From Desmonostoc vinosum HA7617-LM4 (GTDB lineage Bacteria; Cyanobacteriota; Cyanobacteriia; Cyanobacteriales; Nostocaceae), in contig JAHHHC010000016.1 of assembly GCA_019359515.1 (NCBI GenBank), positions 1 through 64,000 on the forward strand: a stretch of DNA of 64,000 nt, in the 5' to 3' direction. Each line of letters opens with the position of its first letter. The stretch's first letter is position 1. Position numbers and translations under genes: made by a program. The notes below the pieces were generated by a model, which was not told where the DNA came from, ran no database searches, and saw only the letters and a list, made by a program, of their open reading frames with translations. Shown here one piece after another: positions 18,567 through 27,823 of the stretch.

Positions 18567-19286
18567 TTACTGAGACTTGCTTGCTAAGTGTTGCACAAAA
18601 TTGATATGTTCTTCGCTATGCAATCCTTGTTGCAACACAGCTAAAACTTTTGCCATTTCTCCTTGAAGTAGCGCTTGTACATCCAACCACAAACCGGGAA
18701 AGATGCGGCTTTTAATCACTCCATCTGCACTTAGTTGTAATGATACATACTCTCCATTTTGTAGGCTGAACCAAGCGAGTTGATTCTCTAAACTTTGCCA
18801 GACAATATACTCTTGAACGCCGTTACGACGGTAGGCTTTTTTCTTATCATATAAGTCAATCGCAGCACTGCTGGCTGCAACTTCTGCAACCAATTCTGGT
18901 GCGCCTGCAATATAATCGTCCTTACTGATACGTGCTTGTCCACCTAAATTTTCATCAATCAACAATACAACATCTGGCTGCGGTTCGTTGTCTAAATCTA
19001 AACGTACTGTAGCGTTATCACCAATTTTGACACCTGCGGTCATTATTTTATAAGTGCCGAAGACAACTATTAGTAAACTATGAGGTTCTGCATGACTGTT
19101 GAAACGTAAAGGTGATGCCACGTAAACAATTCCTTCTATTAATTCTGCTTTCTTCAAATGTGGCATCGCAGTATATCGACGCTCAAATTCACAGCGAGTA
19201 AGTCTGTCTCCACTTTCTAACTGTGGAATTGGTGCAACTTTGTCGAAGTTTTGTTCTATCGATGCTGTCATTGACAGATTTCTCAA
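18567..19286 (-). CDS. Uma2 family (DUF820) endonuclease-like protein, tandem copy 1
   Basis: 239 residues; start ATG at 19286 (MRNLSMTASIEQ), though the second ATG (MTASIEQ, 19271) better matches the downstream paralogue. Same catalytic-type residues as its tandem copy, 31 bases away, so probably co-transcribed. Similar to the 5073 gene. The short upstream region is shared with the divergent AraC regulator at 19395, which is likely coincidental. Confidence 0.85.
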   Translation of the reverse strand: MRNLSMTASIEQNFDKVAPIPQLESGDRLTRCEFERRYTAMPHLKKAELIEGIVYVASPLRFNSHAEPHSLLIVVFGTYKIMTAGVKIGDNATVRLDLDNEPQPDVVLLIDENLGGQARISKDDYIAGAPELVAEVAASSAAIDLYDKKKAYRRNGVQEYIVWQSLENQLAWFSLQNGEYVSLQLSADGVIKSRIFPGLWLDVQALLQGEMAKVLAVLQQGLHSEEHINFVQHLASKSQ

Positions 19287-19394
19287 AGGAGTGTCACTGC
19301 ATCTAGTATAGGCATTTATTGGTGATTACACGATCGCCACTATTATCTGTATGCTTAATACATATAATTCTCATTTAGAACTAGCATACAGCTA

Positions 19395-20399
19395 ATGACA
19401 ATCACTATTTCACAGCAGGCTTACTGGGAACTATTTGATGAAAATGTCAATAATGTAGATAAAATTGACCCTAGTGATGATTTAGACATAGTTTATAAAT
19501 ATCCTCAGCAGTTAGGTCAAGGTTATTTACGCTCAATTGAACTGCGGCAAGGATTAGAGTTGCAAATCAGCAACTTCCGTCTGCACGATTATTTGATCAC
19601 CCAAGCTCCTGAACGTGAGCATTGCTTGGAGTATATCTTTTATCTGTCTGGAAATCACATAGATAAATTTTGGGCTATTAATACCGGAGAATACGGCCTC
19701 TATGGTAGCGGCATAGCACCAAAAGAAGATTGTCAATCTTTGACAACACAGCAGCTAGTTGAAATTAATGTTCATATGGAACCAGAGATTTTGCGCTCAT
19801 TTATTGGCGATAAATCTGGGCAATTGCCGCCAGAATTACAGCATTTAATCAAAGGTGGTCAAAATAGCGATCGCATCTACTACAGTAACTCTGGAATCAC
19901 AACACTAGCAATGCAAACAGCCTTGCAACAAATTTTACACTGTCCCTACCATGGCGTCACCAAGCGTATGTACTTGGAAGGGAAAGTTTTAGAACTAATG
20001 GCGTTACTCGTGGAACAAGAACTAGCAAAGCAAAAAGGTAAAAGTCCGACTTATCCATTTAAAGCAGATGAGTTAGAACACCTCTACCACGCTAGAGAGA
20101 TTTTATTGCGAAATCTTGACAATCCTCCCTCTTTGGTAGAACTGTCACGACAAGTAGGTTTGAATGAGTGTACTCTCAAGCGGGGTTTTCGTCTTGTTTT
20201 TGGGACAACAGCTTTTCATTATTTACATAACTATCGCCTCGAAAAAGCACAGCAACTATTGGCACAAGGAGATATGAACGTCATAGAAGTAGCGCGGAAA
20301 GTGGGTTTTGCTAGTCGCAGTTACTTCGCAGAGGCTTTTAGAAAAAAGTTCGGCATCAACCCTAAAGATTTTCTTACCCAACAGAAAAATTCCCTCTAG
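19395..20399 (+). CDS. AraC family transcriptional regulator (PchR-like)
   Basis: 334 residues. The C-terminal 100 residues hold two helix-turn-helix motifs: PSLVELSRQVGLNECTLKRG and MNVIEVARKVGFASRSYF, ending FGINPKDFL, the AraC/XylS DNA-binding domain. The N-terminal about 220 residues form a sensing domain without clear motifs. It lies directly before a TonB-dependent receptor in the same orientation, the arrangement of PchR-type regulators that sense a siderophore and activate its receptor; this role is inferred from context. After the stop the phrase AAAATTCCCTCTA is directly repeated (20387-20425). Confidence 0.88.
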   Translation: MTITISQQAYWELFDENVNNVDKIDPSDDLDIVYKYPQQLGQGYLRSIELRQGLELQISNFRLHDYLITQAPEREHCLEYIFYLSGNHIDKFWAINTGEYGLYGSGIAPKEDCQSLTTQQLVEINVHMEPEILRSFIGDKSGQLPPELQHLIKGGQNSDRIYYSNSGITTLAMQTALQQILHCPYHGVTKRMYLEGKVLELMALLVEQELAKQKGKSPTYPFKADELEHLYHAREILLRNLDNPPSLVELSRQVGLNECTLKRGFRLVFGTTAFHYLHNYRLEKAQQLLAQGDMNVIEVARKVGFASRSYFAEAFRKKFGINPKDFLTQQKNSL

Positions 20400-20466
20400 C
20401 GTTCAAAAAATTCCCTCTAACGACCATAGTTAACTCCCACGCACCAAAACACTCATGTAAGCTTTT

Positions 20467-20488
20467 TGATAATGATTCTTTGGTATTG
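20467..20488 (+). promoter_or_regulatory. Possible Fur-box half site
   Basis: GATAATGAT (20468-20476) matches the first half of the Fur consensus; the second half is poor. It sits about 155 bases before the receptor start, between the AraC gene and the TonB receptor. Weak, given mainly because of context. Confidence 0.25.
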
Positions 20489-20628
20489 ATAGTTTGTCTT
20501 ACCTCAAAATTTAAAAATCTCCTTCACTAAAAGGCGGGATTCGAGGAAATTTAAACTATTGATTCTGATACAAGCTTGATTTTTCTTTGAGAAATTTTCT
20601 TAATTTCTTAACTTTAGTGTGTGGAGTT

Positions 20629-23199
20629 ATGACTAATCAACTGCAAAGACTGTTTTTGATGACCAGTTTGGCGCTAGTGTTAATTGTGCCGCCAGCATGG
20701 TCGCAACAAATAAAAATTGAAGGAGAAACAAAAAATAGGAGAACCAAAGAATTACTTTCTCCATCGCATCCAAAAGTGACGACACTTTCCCAAAATCTTT
20801 CTCCAACCCCCACTCAAATAACAGGTATCCGCCTAGATACAACTGACAAAGGACTCGAAGTTATTCTAGAAACAACCCAAGGGGACAAGCTGCAAACTGT
20901 AGACAAGAGTCAGGGAAATAATTTCATCATTGATATTCCCAATGCTCAACTGCGCTTAGTCGGTGGTAGTACATTTGAGCAAGAGAATCCTATTGCAAAT
21001 ATTACATCTGTGACTGTCACTAACCTGGATGCAAATACTATCCGCGTCACAGTGATAGGTGCGACAAGTCTACCAACAGTCGAATTATTTGATAGTAACG
21101 AAGGTTTAATTTTTGGCGTCATAGGTGTTGCATCTGTCACATCACAAAAACCAGAACAAACACCCCCAGAACAACCCGTAGCACAGCCAGAGGAACCTAT
21201 TGAATTAGTGGTAACGGGTGAGCAAGATGGGTATCGGATACCAGATGCATCAACTGCTACAAAAACGGATACACCTATCCGCGATATCCCGCAATCGATT
21301 CAGGTAATACCGAAGGAGATTTTGCAAAACCAAGGTGTAATTCGCGTTAACGATGCGCTGCAAAACGTCAGTGGTGCTAACAATGCTGGTTATTATCAAG
21401 GATTTAGTGAGTATCTTTCTTTACGAGGTTTTAGTGCTGATACTTATCGTGATGGTATTCGTTTGTATCAAAATTATGGTGGATTTCTCGAAACCGCTGA
21501 CATCGAACGTATTGAAGTTCTTAAGGGGCCTGCATCAGTGCTGTTTGGAGACGCAGAACCAGGGGGACTAGTTAATTTAGTATCCAAGCAACCCTTGAAC
21601 CAACCGTTTTATGCTTTCGAGGGAACCGTTGGTAGTTTCAGCACTTATCGCGGTGCAATTGATTTATCTGGGCCAATTAATCAGGAACAAACAGTACTCT
21701 ATCGCTTTAATACTTTTTATGAAAATGCAGGGAGTTTCCGCGATTTTGTCAATAGCGATCGCTTATTTTTTGCTCCTAAGTTAAAGTTGGTTCTCAGCCC
21801 TAACACAACATTAACACTCGATGGTATACGGTTAGATGAAACCCGAACAGCGGATGATGGTAATGTCGCAATTGGTAATCGTCCGGCGAATTTACCTCGC
21901 GATCGCTTTTTGGGTGAACCCTTCCAAAATGTGGAAATTAATGTTACCAATTTTAGCTATCTACTCAACCATAAATTTAGCGAACAATGGTCATTAAGAA
22001 ACTCATTCCGCGCTCAATTTGTCAATTTACAACGTTACTATCCTCTACGCGATTCCTTGGATGAAGATACAGGTGATTTAAGCCGACTCAGGTATTTTTC
22101 TGAACGCCAAGATGATGCCTATGCAACTCAAACAGATGTAGTTGGTAAATTTTCTACAGGTTCTATCAAACATCAACTATTGTTAGGATTTGATTATACT
22201 AAAATCACGGAAAATGGAACTTTTGGTGATTTTACACCTTACCCATCGATTAATATTTTTAATCCCGTTTATAGCCGATTAGAGTATCCCAAACAAGACA
22301 TCATAGACTTTTTCCGCGATGATAGTCTCGATAAATATGGCTTTTATATCCAAGACCAAATCGATCTATTACCGAGTCTTAAAGTACTTGTAGGCGGTCG
22401 ATTTGATATTTTTGATCAAATTCGCAGCGAGCAAAATTTGGGTGCAGAAAAGCAAGAGTTTGAGCAATCAGATAGCAACTTCAGTCCGCGATTAGGAGTT
22501 GTCTATCAACCTACACAAAATATCTCTTTATATGCATCTTACACAACTTCATTTCAACCCAGCTTTGGCACAAGTCGTAATGGTGATGGTTCACCTTTCA
22601 AGCCAGAAACAGGTAGGCAATTTGAAGTAGGTATCAAAGCCGATATTAATCCTAACTTGAGTGCAACCTTAGCGTTATATGACCTCCGCAAACAAAATGT
22701 TGCAGGTGATGATCCTAATTCATCCGACCCCAACGATCAAATTCAAACAGGGGAACAAACAAGTCGCGGGATTGAATTTGACCTCGCTGGCGAAATTTTG
22801 CCTGGTTGGAAAGTGATTGCTTCCTACGCTTATATAGATTCTTTCGTTAGTAAAGATACTTCTGGTTTAGAAGGGCGGCGTCGGGATAACGTACCAGAAA
22901 ACACTGCTAGCTTGTGGACAACCTATGAGTTTCAACAAGGAAGTTTACAAGGATTCGGTTTAGGATTGGGAGTTTATTTTGTAGGCGATCGCTTTGGAGA
23001 TTTAGCCAACAGTTTCATCTTACCAAGCTACGTCCGCGCAGATGCCGCCCTATTTTATCAGCGTGACAACTGGAAAGCTGCCATAAACTTAAGAAACCTT
23101 TTTGATACAGAGTATTTCTTAGGCACAGATGGTGGACGCTTACAAATTCAGCCAGGGGCACCATTGAGTGTTTCTGGCACATTCTCTATTGAATTTTAA
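20629..23199 (+). CDS. TonB-dependent siderophore receptor with N-terminal AMIN domain
   Basis: About 856 residues from ATG at 20629 (MTNQLQRLFLMTSLALVLIV, a signal peptide ending PAWSQQ); a TTG at 20587 gives a longer, less likely start. An AMIN domain (about 60-165, ITGIRLDTTDKGLEVILET) is followed by a Pro/Gln/Glu linker, TonB box (IELVVTGEQ), plug (about 215-330, with IPQSIQVIPKEIL and VLKGPASVLFGDAEPGG) and a 22-strand barrel ending in Phe (GTFSIEF). AMIN-plug fusions are typical of cyanobacterial outer-membrane ferric siderophore receptors. Ligand unknown; no biosynthesis or ABC genes are adjacent. Confidence 0.93.
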   Translation: MTNQLQRLFLMTSLALVLIVPPAWSQQIKIEGETKNRRTKELLSPSHPKVTTLSQNLSPTPTQITGIRLDTTDKGLEVILETTQGDKLQTVDKSQGNNFIIDIPNAQLRLVGGSTFEQENPIANITSVTVTNLDANTIRVTVIGATSLPTVELFDSNEGLIFGVIGVASVTSQKPEQTPPEQPVAQPEEPIELVVTGEQDGYRIPDASTATKTDTPIRDIPQSIQVIPKEILQNQGVIRVNDALQNVSGANNAGYYQGFSEYLSLRGFSADTYRDGIRLYQNYGGFLETADIERIEVLKGPASVLFGDAEPGGLVNLVSKQPLNQPFYAFEGTVGSFSTYRGAIDLSGPINQEQTVLYRFNTFYENAGSFRDFVNSDRLFFAPKLKLVLSPNTTLTLDGIRLDETRTADDGNVAIGNRPANLPRDRFLGEPFQNVEINVTNFSYLLNHKFSEQWSLRNSFRAQFVNLQRYYPLRDSLDEDTGDLSRLRYFSERQDDAYATQTDVVGKFSTGSIKHQLLLGFDYTKITENGTFGDFTPYPSINIFNPVYSRLEYPKQDIIDFFRDDSLDKYGFYIQDQIDLLPSLKVLVGGRFDIFDQIRSEQNLGAEKQEFEQSDSNFSPRLGVVYQPTQNISLYASYTTSFQPSFGTSRNGDGSPFKPETGRQFEVGIKADINPNLSATLALYDLRKQNVAGDDPNSSDPNDQIQTGEQTSRGIEFDLAGEILPGWKVIASYAYIDSFVSKDTSGLEGRRRDNVPENTASLWTTYEFQQGSLQGFGLGLGVYFVGDRFGDLANSFILPSYVRADAALFYQRDNWKAAINLRNLFDTEYFLGTDGGRLQIQPGAPLSVSGTFSIEF

Positions 23200-23403
23200 G
23201 CGAATAGAATTCACGGCTACACAGACAAAGTGGCTAAAATGAGGGGTCTGCCACTGCAATCATCAAAAGTTTATAGGAAATACAATATTTATGATTAATT
23301 CCTATGGCTAGGGGTTGATTAAGGCGATCGCTAACACGGAACTGCGATCGCTTCTTAAATCAGTTACTTATTTTGAGCAGCTATATCAAACTGTTAAATA
23401 ACA

Positions 23404-23432
23404 ATAGAGACGTTGTAGTGCAACGTCTCTAT
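23404..23432. terminator. AGAGACG-family hairpin
   Basis: ATAGAGACGTTG-TAGTG-CAACGTCTCTAT, perfect 12-bp stem, 29 bases after the stop of the minus-strand gene 23461-23661. Lacks a long T run; may be a repeat recruited as terminator. Confidence 0.55.
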
Positions 23433-23460
23433 ATAGTCAACCCGCAGCAGTTAAAACAAA

Positions 23461-23661
23461 TTAACGAGATTCAGTTCCTTGATTAGGGCTACCTGGTACA
23501 GAATCTTCTCCTGGTGCTTCTGGTGTAGCAGTGGGTCTAGCACCACTTTTTTCTGCATCGCCAGTTTTGCGGATACCTTCTTCGATAGGGGTTTGGTAGC
23601 CACCAGAAGCAGTGGGTGTAGTATCTTGATTATTAGATTTTTGTTTGTTTTCTTCAGCCAT
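23461..23661 (-). CDS. Small disordered hydrophilic protein
   Basis: 66 residues (MAEENKQKSNNQDTTPTASG at the start), rich in Pro, Gly, Ser, Thr, Glu, without hydrophobic segments, so probably unstructured and cytoplasmic. A clear AGGAG lies 8-12 bases before ATG, and composition looks like coding DNA; the opposite-strand frame through the same DNA is Cys/Phe rich and looks like a shadow. No function can be assigned. Confidence 0.6.
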   Translation of the reverse strand: MAEENKQKSNNQDTTPTASGGYQTPIEEGIRKTGDAEKSGARPTATPEAPGEDSVPGSPNQGTESR

Positions 23662-23788
23662 TGTTAGGACTCCTAAAATTGCTTAGCTACTTGTCTTGCC
23701 ATTATTTTAAAAAGATAGTAAAGACAAATTTATCTATCTAAAATCTAGTTATTGCTAATTATCCCTCTGTCGGAAGTCTTGTTTAGTA

Positions 23789-24325
23789 CTATTCATGCTG
23801 AGCGCTATTAGATAAACATCTCGAACCTCCGGGCAAGCTTACAGATTGCCCCAATAAAGAAATCATTTTTGCACCATTCAAATCAGCATCACCATGCCAG
23901 CCACAATTACCACATTTGAAACGTTTATCAGACCTCAAGCCAATGTGCAAACATTGGTGGCAAGTCTGACTTGTGTAGGCAGGTGGCACAGCAATTACTT
24001 CTACTCCTTCCTTAATTGCTTTGTACTCAAGGAAGGAACGCAACTGATAAAAAGACCAAGAGTTAGAGCGTCTGCGTTCAACTTGATTTCTAGGTTGCTT
24101 GTTAGTACGCTCTCTAATTCCAGTCAAGTTTTCAATTGCAACAATAGCATTTGTGCAGCGTGCTTCTTTGATAATTCGGTAGCTGATTTGATGGTTGAGC
24201 CATTGCTGGAATCTTCTCTCACGCCCCGACAACCGTTGCAAAATCTGCCTTGCCCTACGGCGAGTAGACCTTGTGCCTTTCGACGCTTCTTGTGTCTGAA
24301 GCCTGGGGCTTCCTCGGCGCGAGGT
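23789..24325 (-). pseudogene. IS200/IS605-family TnpB (OrfB), C-terminal remnant
   Basis: The frame reads through GTRSTRRRARQILQRLSGRERRF, the conserved AIVAIENLTGIRER block, then the zinc finger CHQC...CGNC and the catalytic-region end GDADLNGAKMISL, as in TnpB/Cas12-like proteins (RuvC-III Asp in DADLN). About the first 200 residues, with RuvC-I, are missing, so it is a dead fragment. The open frame continues upstream without a start to about 24325. A GAAGCC-TGG-GGCTTC hairpin (24297-24311) lies in it. No TnpA is present. Confidence 0.85.
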
Positions 24326-24376
24326 GTTTGGTGAATAATCATAAGAGGATGTTAAAAGCCGCTGGCAGTGTAATTA

Positions 24377-24844
24377 ATGGAACAAAACAATTCACTGTTA
24401 CCAACTGGATGTGTCCTCCGCAGGGCAACCTCTAAGGATGTATGGTCGATTCGAGGGCTAGTATTCTCAGCTAAACTTGACCCTACCCAATTACGTTGGC
24501 AGCAATTCTGGGTAATTGAATGCAAAAAAGATTTAGTAGCTTGTGGACAGCTACGCAACTTCTCAAGCACACAGGAACTCGGTAGTTTAGTTGTTACACC
24601 TGCTTGGAGAGGTCGGGGTTTGGGTACTTTATTGGCACAGCATTTGATCAGTACGGCAACGCAACCATTGTATTTGGAATGTCTGGGTGAGCAACTGGCG
24701 CAATTTTACAGTCGCCTGGGTTTTGTGCGAATTTCCTTTGCAGACTTACCGCGATCGCTCAAACCTAAGTTTAGATTATCTCAGTTAGCTAAACAATTAA
24801 TCAAGGTTCCCGTTGTTTTTATGCATTATCTACAGAGGGAGTAG
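24377..24844 (+). CDS. GNAT family N-acetyltransferase
   Basis: 155 residues. The acetyl-CoA site is LGSLVVTPAWRGRGLGTLLAQHLI (V-x-P then R-x-x-G-x-G) at about residues 75-98, followed by the C-terminal LAQFYSRLGFVRI motif. Preceded by a variable N-terminus starting MEQNNSLLPTGC. A soluble acetyltransferase whose substrate cannot be read from sequence. Isolated between a transposase remnant and a repeat-rich stretch. Confidence 0.88.
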   Translation: MEQNNSLLPTGCVLRRATSKDVWSIRGLVFSAKLDPTQLRWQQFWVIECKKDLVACGQLRNFSSTQELGSLVVTPAWRGRGLGTLLAQHLISTATQPLYLECLGEQLAQFYSRLGFVRISFADLPRSLKPKFRLSQLAKQLIKVPVVFMHYLQRE

Positions 24845-25120
24845 GGAGTAGGGAGTAGGGAGTGGGGAGTGGGGAGTGGGGATTAGGGGTAATGGGAAAT
24901 TGGGAATTGTCGTTCTCCGCGTCCCCGCGCATCGCTTAAGGCAGGGGAGCAGCACTTCGACTTCTCCTGTCAAAGACGCTACGCGTAGCTTGCTTCCCCA
25001 TAGGGGTACGCTCAGTGACCGGGAGCTAGTAGGGTGCGTCAGCACGAATAATTTCTCAGTGACCGGGAGCCGGGAACAGGGGAGCAAGCCCTGAGCCTTT
25101 GCATATTCAGTAGCATTTAT
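24845..25120. repeat. Minisatellite and GC-rich repeat patch
   Basis: Starts with tandem GGGAGTA / GGGAGTG heptamers (24841-24885), then CTACGCGTAGC, TCAGTGACCGGGAGC (twice) and similar Nostoc-type words. No gene between 24845 and 25321. Confidence 0.75.
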
Positions 25121-25321
25121 CACTTTGTATTAGAGATGTATAGCAACCGACACCATAAAAAATCCAAGATTTTGAGCGAATCTAGAAACCCTTGTGAGAT
25201 AAGAGGCGTTTTCAATTCATATCAAGCGTAATAATAAATAAATTATACAATCTTGTGAGGTGGGCAACATGAGCGCCCCTAATCAATAAACCAGCAAAAG
25301 CTGATTAAAAGATACAAAACC

Positions 25322-25903
25322 ATGAATAAATTATTTTCAAGATTAACCCTAACAACAGCCACAGCTTTAACCATTGCACTAACAGGAGGAGTAATGAGCA
25401 GTAACTCCGTTCTTGGAGACACATCTATTGACTTAGACGCTGTGCGTAGCGCTGCTGTGTCTAAACACAACACCTACCGAGCTACGCATAAAAGCCCTGA
25501 CATTACCATCGATAAATCCCTGAACACCAGCGCTCAAGCTTGGGCTGAGAAGATTGCCAGTAGTGAAAACTTTGAACACAGTAAAACTCCTAATCTGGGA
25601 GAGAACATATACGCTTCTTATACTCCCGCGACTTCGGTAGACCCAACCACCCTTGGCAACGGAGCAGTTGAAGACTGGTATAGCGAAATTAAAGATTACA
25701 AGTACGAGAGTCCAGGGTTTTCTTCTGAAACCGGACATTTTACTCAGGTGGTGTGGAAAGGCACTACCAAAGTAGGCTGTGGTGCAGCACAAGGCACTGC
25801 AACGGTTGAAGGTACTAAATATAACGCCTTTTATGTCGTTTGTCAGTACTCTCCTTCAGGTAATGTGAAAGGGGAGTTTCCTGCTAACGTGCTGAAACCA
25901 TAG
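25322..25903 (+). CDS. Secreted CAP-domain protein (SCP/PR-1 family)
   Basis: 193 residues with a signal peptide (MNKLFSRLTLTTATALTIAL, cut probably near residue 32). The CAP domain spans about 40-190: KHNTYRATHKSP, AQAWAEKIA, GENIYASY, AVEDWYSEIKDY and the signature GHFTQVVWKGTTKVGCG then VVCQYSPSGN. The two signature His (in FEHS and GHFTQ) and Glu are present. Bacterial CAP proteins are extracellular or periplasmic, role unknown. Own terminator downstream. Confidence 0.93.
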   Translation: MNKLFSRLTLTTATALTIALTGGVMSSNSVLGDTSIDLDAVRSAAVSKHNTYRATHKSPDITIDKSLNTSAQAWAEKIASSENFEHSKTPNLGENIYASYTPATSVDPTTLGNGAVEDWYSEIKDYKYESPGFSSETGHFTQVVWKGTTKVGCGAAQGTATVEGTKYNAFYVVCQYSPSGNVKGEFPANVLKP

Positions 25904-25926
25904 TACTTACTTAACCCAAGTTGCTG

Positions 25927-25965
25927 TACAGATCCCCGACTTCTTAAAGAAATTGGGGATCTGTA
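25927..25965 (+). terminator. Hairpin after the CAP-domain gene
   Basis: TACAGATCCCC and GGGGATCTGTA, perfect 11-bp arms, with further pairing CTTCTT/AAGAA inside. It begins 24 bases after the stop. Lacks a strong T run. Confidence 0.65.
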
Positions 25966-25985
25966 CCAATACGGTTCAGTTAAGG

Positions 25986-26258
25986 CTATGTAGTGCTTAA
26001 AACAACAAACACAGGAGGATTGGTTATTATTCCAGTGCTTCTGTGTTTAACTTTTTTAGAGCGAAATTTTGATACAGGCTTTTTAACAACCCTTAAGTTA
26101 TTTCTATGAACCCTTTCAGGTAAAACTTGGTCGAGGATTTCCACAGTTAACCAACTCAAAAAAAGGGGAGATCTTGTGGTTGCAAACGCTGAAATTTTGG
26201 GAAGGCACACGAATCTAGAACTATGTTTTGGTGGGCACGTTACCCATAAGTCAAACAA
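25986..26258 (-). pseudogene. Probable transposase C-terminal remnant
   Basis: A 90-codon frame without a proper start (TTG at 26258). The stretch LRVVKKPVSKFRSKKVKHR resembles the basic C-terminal tail of DDE transposases with an RVVKR-x-x-SKF ending. No catalytic residues remain and the first half is not recognisable. Could also be a chance ORF; assigned weakly. Confidence 0.4.
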
Positions 26259-26569
26259 TGAGCAGATTTTGACCTGGTAAATGAGTATTTATGTAAAACA
26301 GACTATAGCTAATGATTTCTCAAAGCTCCAGATTGCAGTAGTAGACTTGCTAGCCAATAGCACAGCTAGCTGACGATACTACAAAATGTCCGAAATTAGA
26401 GGGCACAAAGGTGTAGTCAAGTATATTCCTCAAGAGTAAATATGTAGCCAAAACAAAGCAAAAAGTAATAACTGCATAAAACTCTCGAAACCAACCGTAT
26501 ACATTTATAGAAGTTCAAATCCTACAAATTTAACCAACCTAAAGACTATAAATAATGAGGTGAACAATT
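26259..26569. other. Intergenic, nothing recognised
   Basis: About 310 bases before the Mo-nitrogenase-domain gene; AT-rich with no ORF, hairpin or repeat that could be defended. A possible AGGTGA ribosome site (26557-26562) precedes the next ATG. Confidence 0.4.
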
Positions 26570-26857
26570 ATGACAAGCTTTACTCAAATTCTATCACACA
26601 ACGACCTGTTGCACCCAATTCGTGAGTGGCTGGAATCAATCGAAATTCACAACACCAAGCTAGCCCATTTCTTATGTAAAACTATTCCTGCTCAGTGTCC
26701 TTTTGAGCGAGATATCACTCTGTTTGGTCGTAAATTATTTCATATTCCACCAATGTGTAAATTAAACCCGCTTTACGAGCAAGTGGTTAGTCTACGTTTC
26801 AAAGCGCTCTGTTATTTGGCTGATGAATGTGGTGAAGATGTCACAGCCTATTGCTAA
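26570..26857 (+). CDS. Mo-dependent nitrogenase C-terminal domain protein
   Basis: 95 residues, nearly all the Mo-nitro_C domain: ITLFGRKLFHIPPMCKLNPL, then VSLRFKALCYLADECGEDV and the final CYS. The family is confined largely to cyanobacteria and was named by association with nitrogenase; its job is unknown. It stands alone here, with no nif genes nearby. AGGTGA precedes the ATG. Cys residues at FLCK, QCPFE, MCKL, LCYL, ECGE and the terminus could bind metal, an inference only. Confidence 0.88.
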   Translation: MTSFTQILSHNDLLHPIREWLESIEIHNTKLAHFLCKTIPAQCPFERDITLFGRKLFHIPPMCKLNPLYEQVVSLRFKALCYLADECGEDVTAYC

Positions 26858-27051
26858 TAATTCAGTATAATGGGCCGATGATAAAGCAGTTATCAGTAAT
26901 CGCAGACTTACGGTTGTTACTTGCTTAGGTTTATACTAAGCTAACCTAGAACTAATTAGATGTCTGGCTATTTAGAAGCTAGTACCATTCTATTAAGTGT
27001 TCCAGTCTTGATAATTGTTTCCCACACCCTGCTGAAATCATTAACACCATC

Positions 27052-27738
27052 ATGACGCACATCTTACTGGTTGAAGATGAAGTCAAATTAGCACGATTTG
27101 TCGAATTGGAATTGAATTACGAAGGCTATCAAGTCAGCGTTGCCTACGATGGATTAACTGCACTTACCGCAGCGCGGGAGTTGCATCCAGATTTAGTAAT
27201 TTTAGATTGGATGTTACCTGGTGTATCGGGGTTAGAAATTTGTCGTCGTTTACGAAGCACTGGCGATCAAGTGCCGATCATCTTATTAACTGCTAAAGAT
27301 GAAGTGAGCGATCGCGTTGCAGGTTTAGATGCTGGTGCAGATGATTACGTAGTTAAACCCTTCAGCGTTGAAGAATTATTAGCCAGAGTTCGCGCTCACT
27401 TGCGAAGAAAACAAGAATTAGACGGCGCAGATATCCGAGAATTTGAAGATCTGAGTTTAAATCGCCGTACACGGGAAGTGTATCGAGGTCAGCGGTTAAT
27501 TGAGTTAACTGCCAAAGAATTCGATTTACTTGAGTATTTACTTGCCCACCCCCGACAAGTAATTACGCGCGATCGCATTTTAGAAGAAGTCTGGGGCTAT
27601 GACTTCATGGGCGATTCCAACATCATCGAAGTTTACATTCGTTACCTACGCCTGAAACTCGAAGCAAATAAAGAGAAGCGGCTCTTACAAACTGTGCGCG
27701 GCGTAGGCTACGTTTTGCGTGAATCAGATAGGGGCTAG
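27052..27738 (+). CDS. OmpR/PhoB-family response regulator
   Basis: 228 residues. Receiver domain (1-115) with acidic pair VEDE, phospho-acceptor Asp52 (ILDWMLPG) and Lys102 (VVKPFS). Winged-helix domain (about 130-226) with [25 protein letters not shown] and [10 protein letters not shown] complete, typical DNA-binding regulator. No histidine kinase is adjacent, so it is an orphan here; it resembles nitrogen or redox-responsive cyanobacterial regulators but the ortholog cannot be fixed by eye. A perfect inverted repeat follows. Confidence 0.93.
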   Translation: MTHILLVEDEVKLARFVELELNYEGYQVSVAYDGLTALTAARELHPDLVILDWMLPGVSGLEICRRLRSTGDQVPIILLTAKDEVSDRVAGLDAGADDYVVKPFSVEELLARVRAHLRRKQELDGADIREFEDLSLNRRTREVYRGQRLIELTAKEFDLLEYLLAHPRQVITRDRILEEVWGYDFMGDSNIIEVYIRYLRLKLEANKEKRLLQTVRGVGYVLRESDRG

Positions 27739-27746
27739 GGGATGAA

Positions 27747-27792
27747 GCAGGGGAAAGTATACTGAGCGAAGTCGAAGTATACTTTCCCCTGC
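27747..27792. terminator. Bidirectional hairpin between convergent genes
   Basis: Perfect 17-bp inverted repeat (27747-27763 and 27776-27792, arm GCAGGGGAAAGTATACT) with a 12-base loop GAGCGAAGTCGA, between the convergent response regulator and heme-oxygenase-like genes. The loop is a word seen in other Nostoc repeats here (near 1590, 40990, 51055). AATTCGT tandem units follow (27799-27826). Confidence 0.7.
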
Positions 27793-27823
27793 CCTCAAAT
27801 AATTCGTAATTCGTAATTCGTAA

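Noticed and set aside
23894-24342. Long frames on both strands over the transposase remnant
   Set aside because: The TnpB frame has conserved motifs (ENLTG, CHQC, CGNC, DADLN); the others are shadows.
26570-26857. Evidence for a nif cluster
   Set aside because: Only the C-terminal-domain family protein is present; no nifHDK or accessory gene nearby, so nitrogenase genes cannot be claimed from this window.
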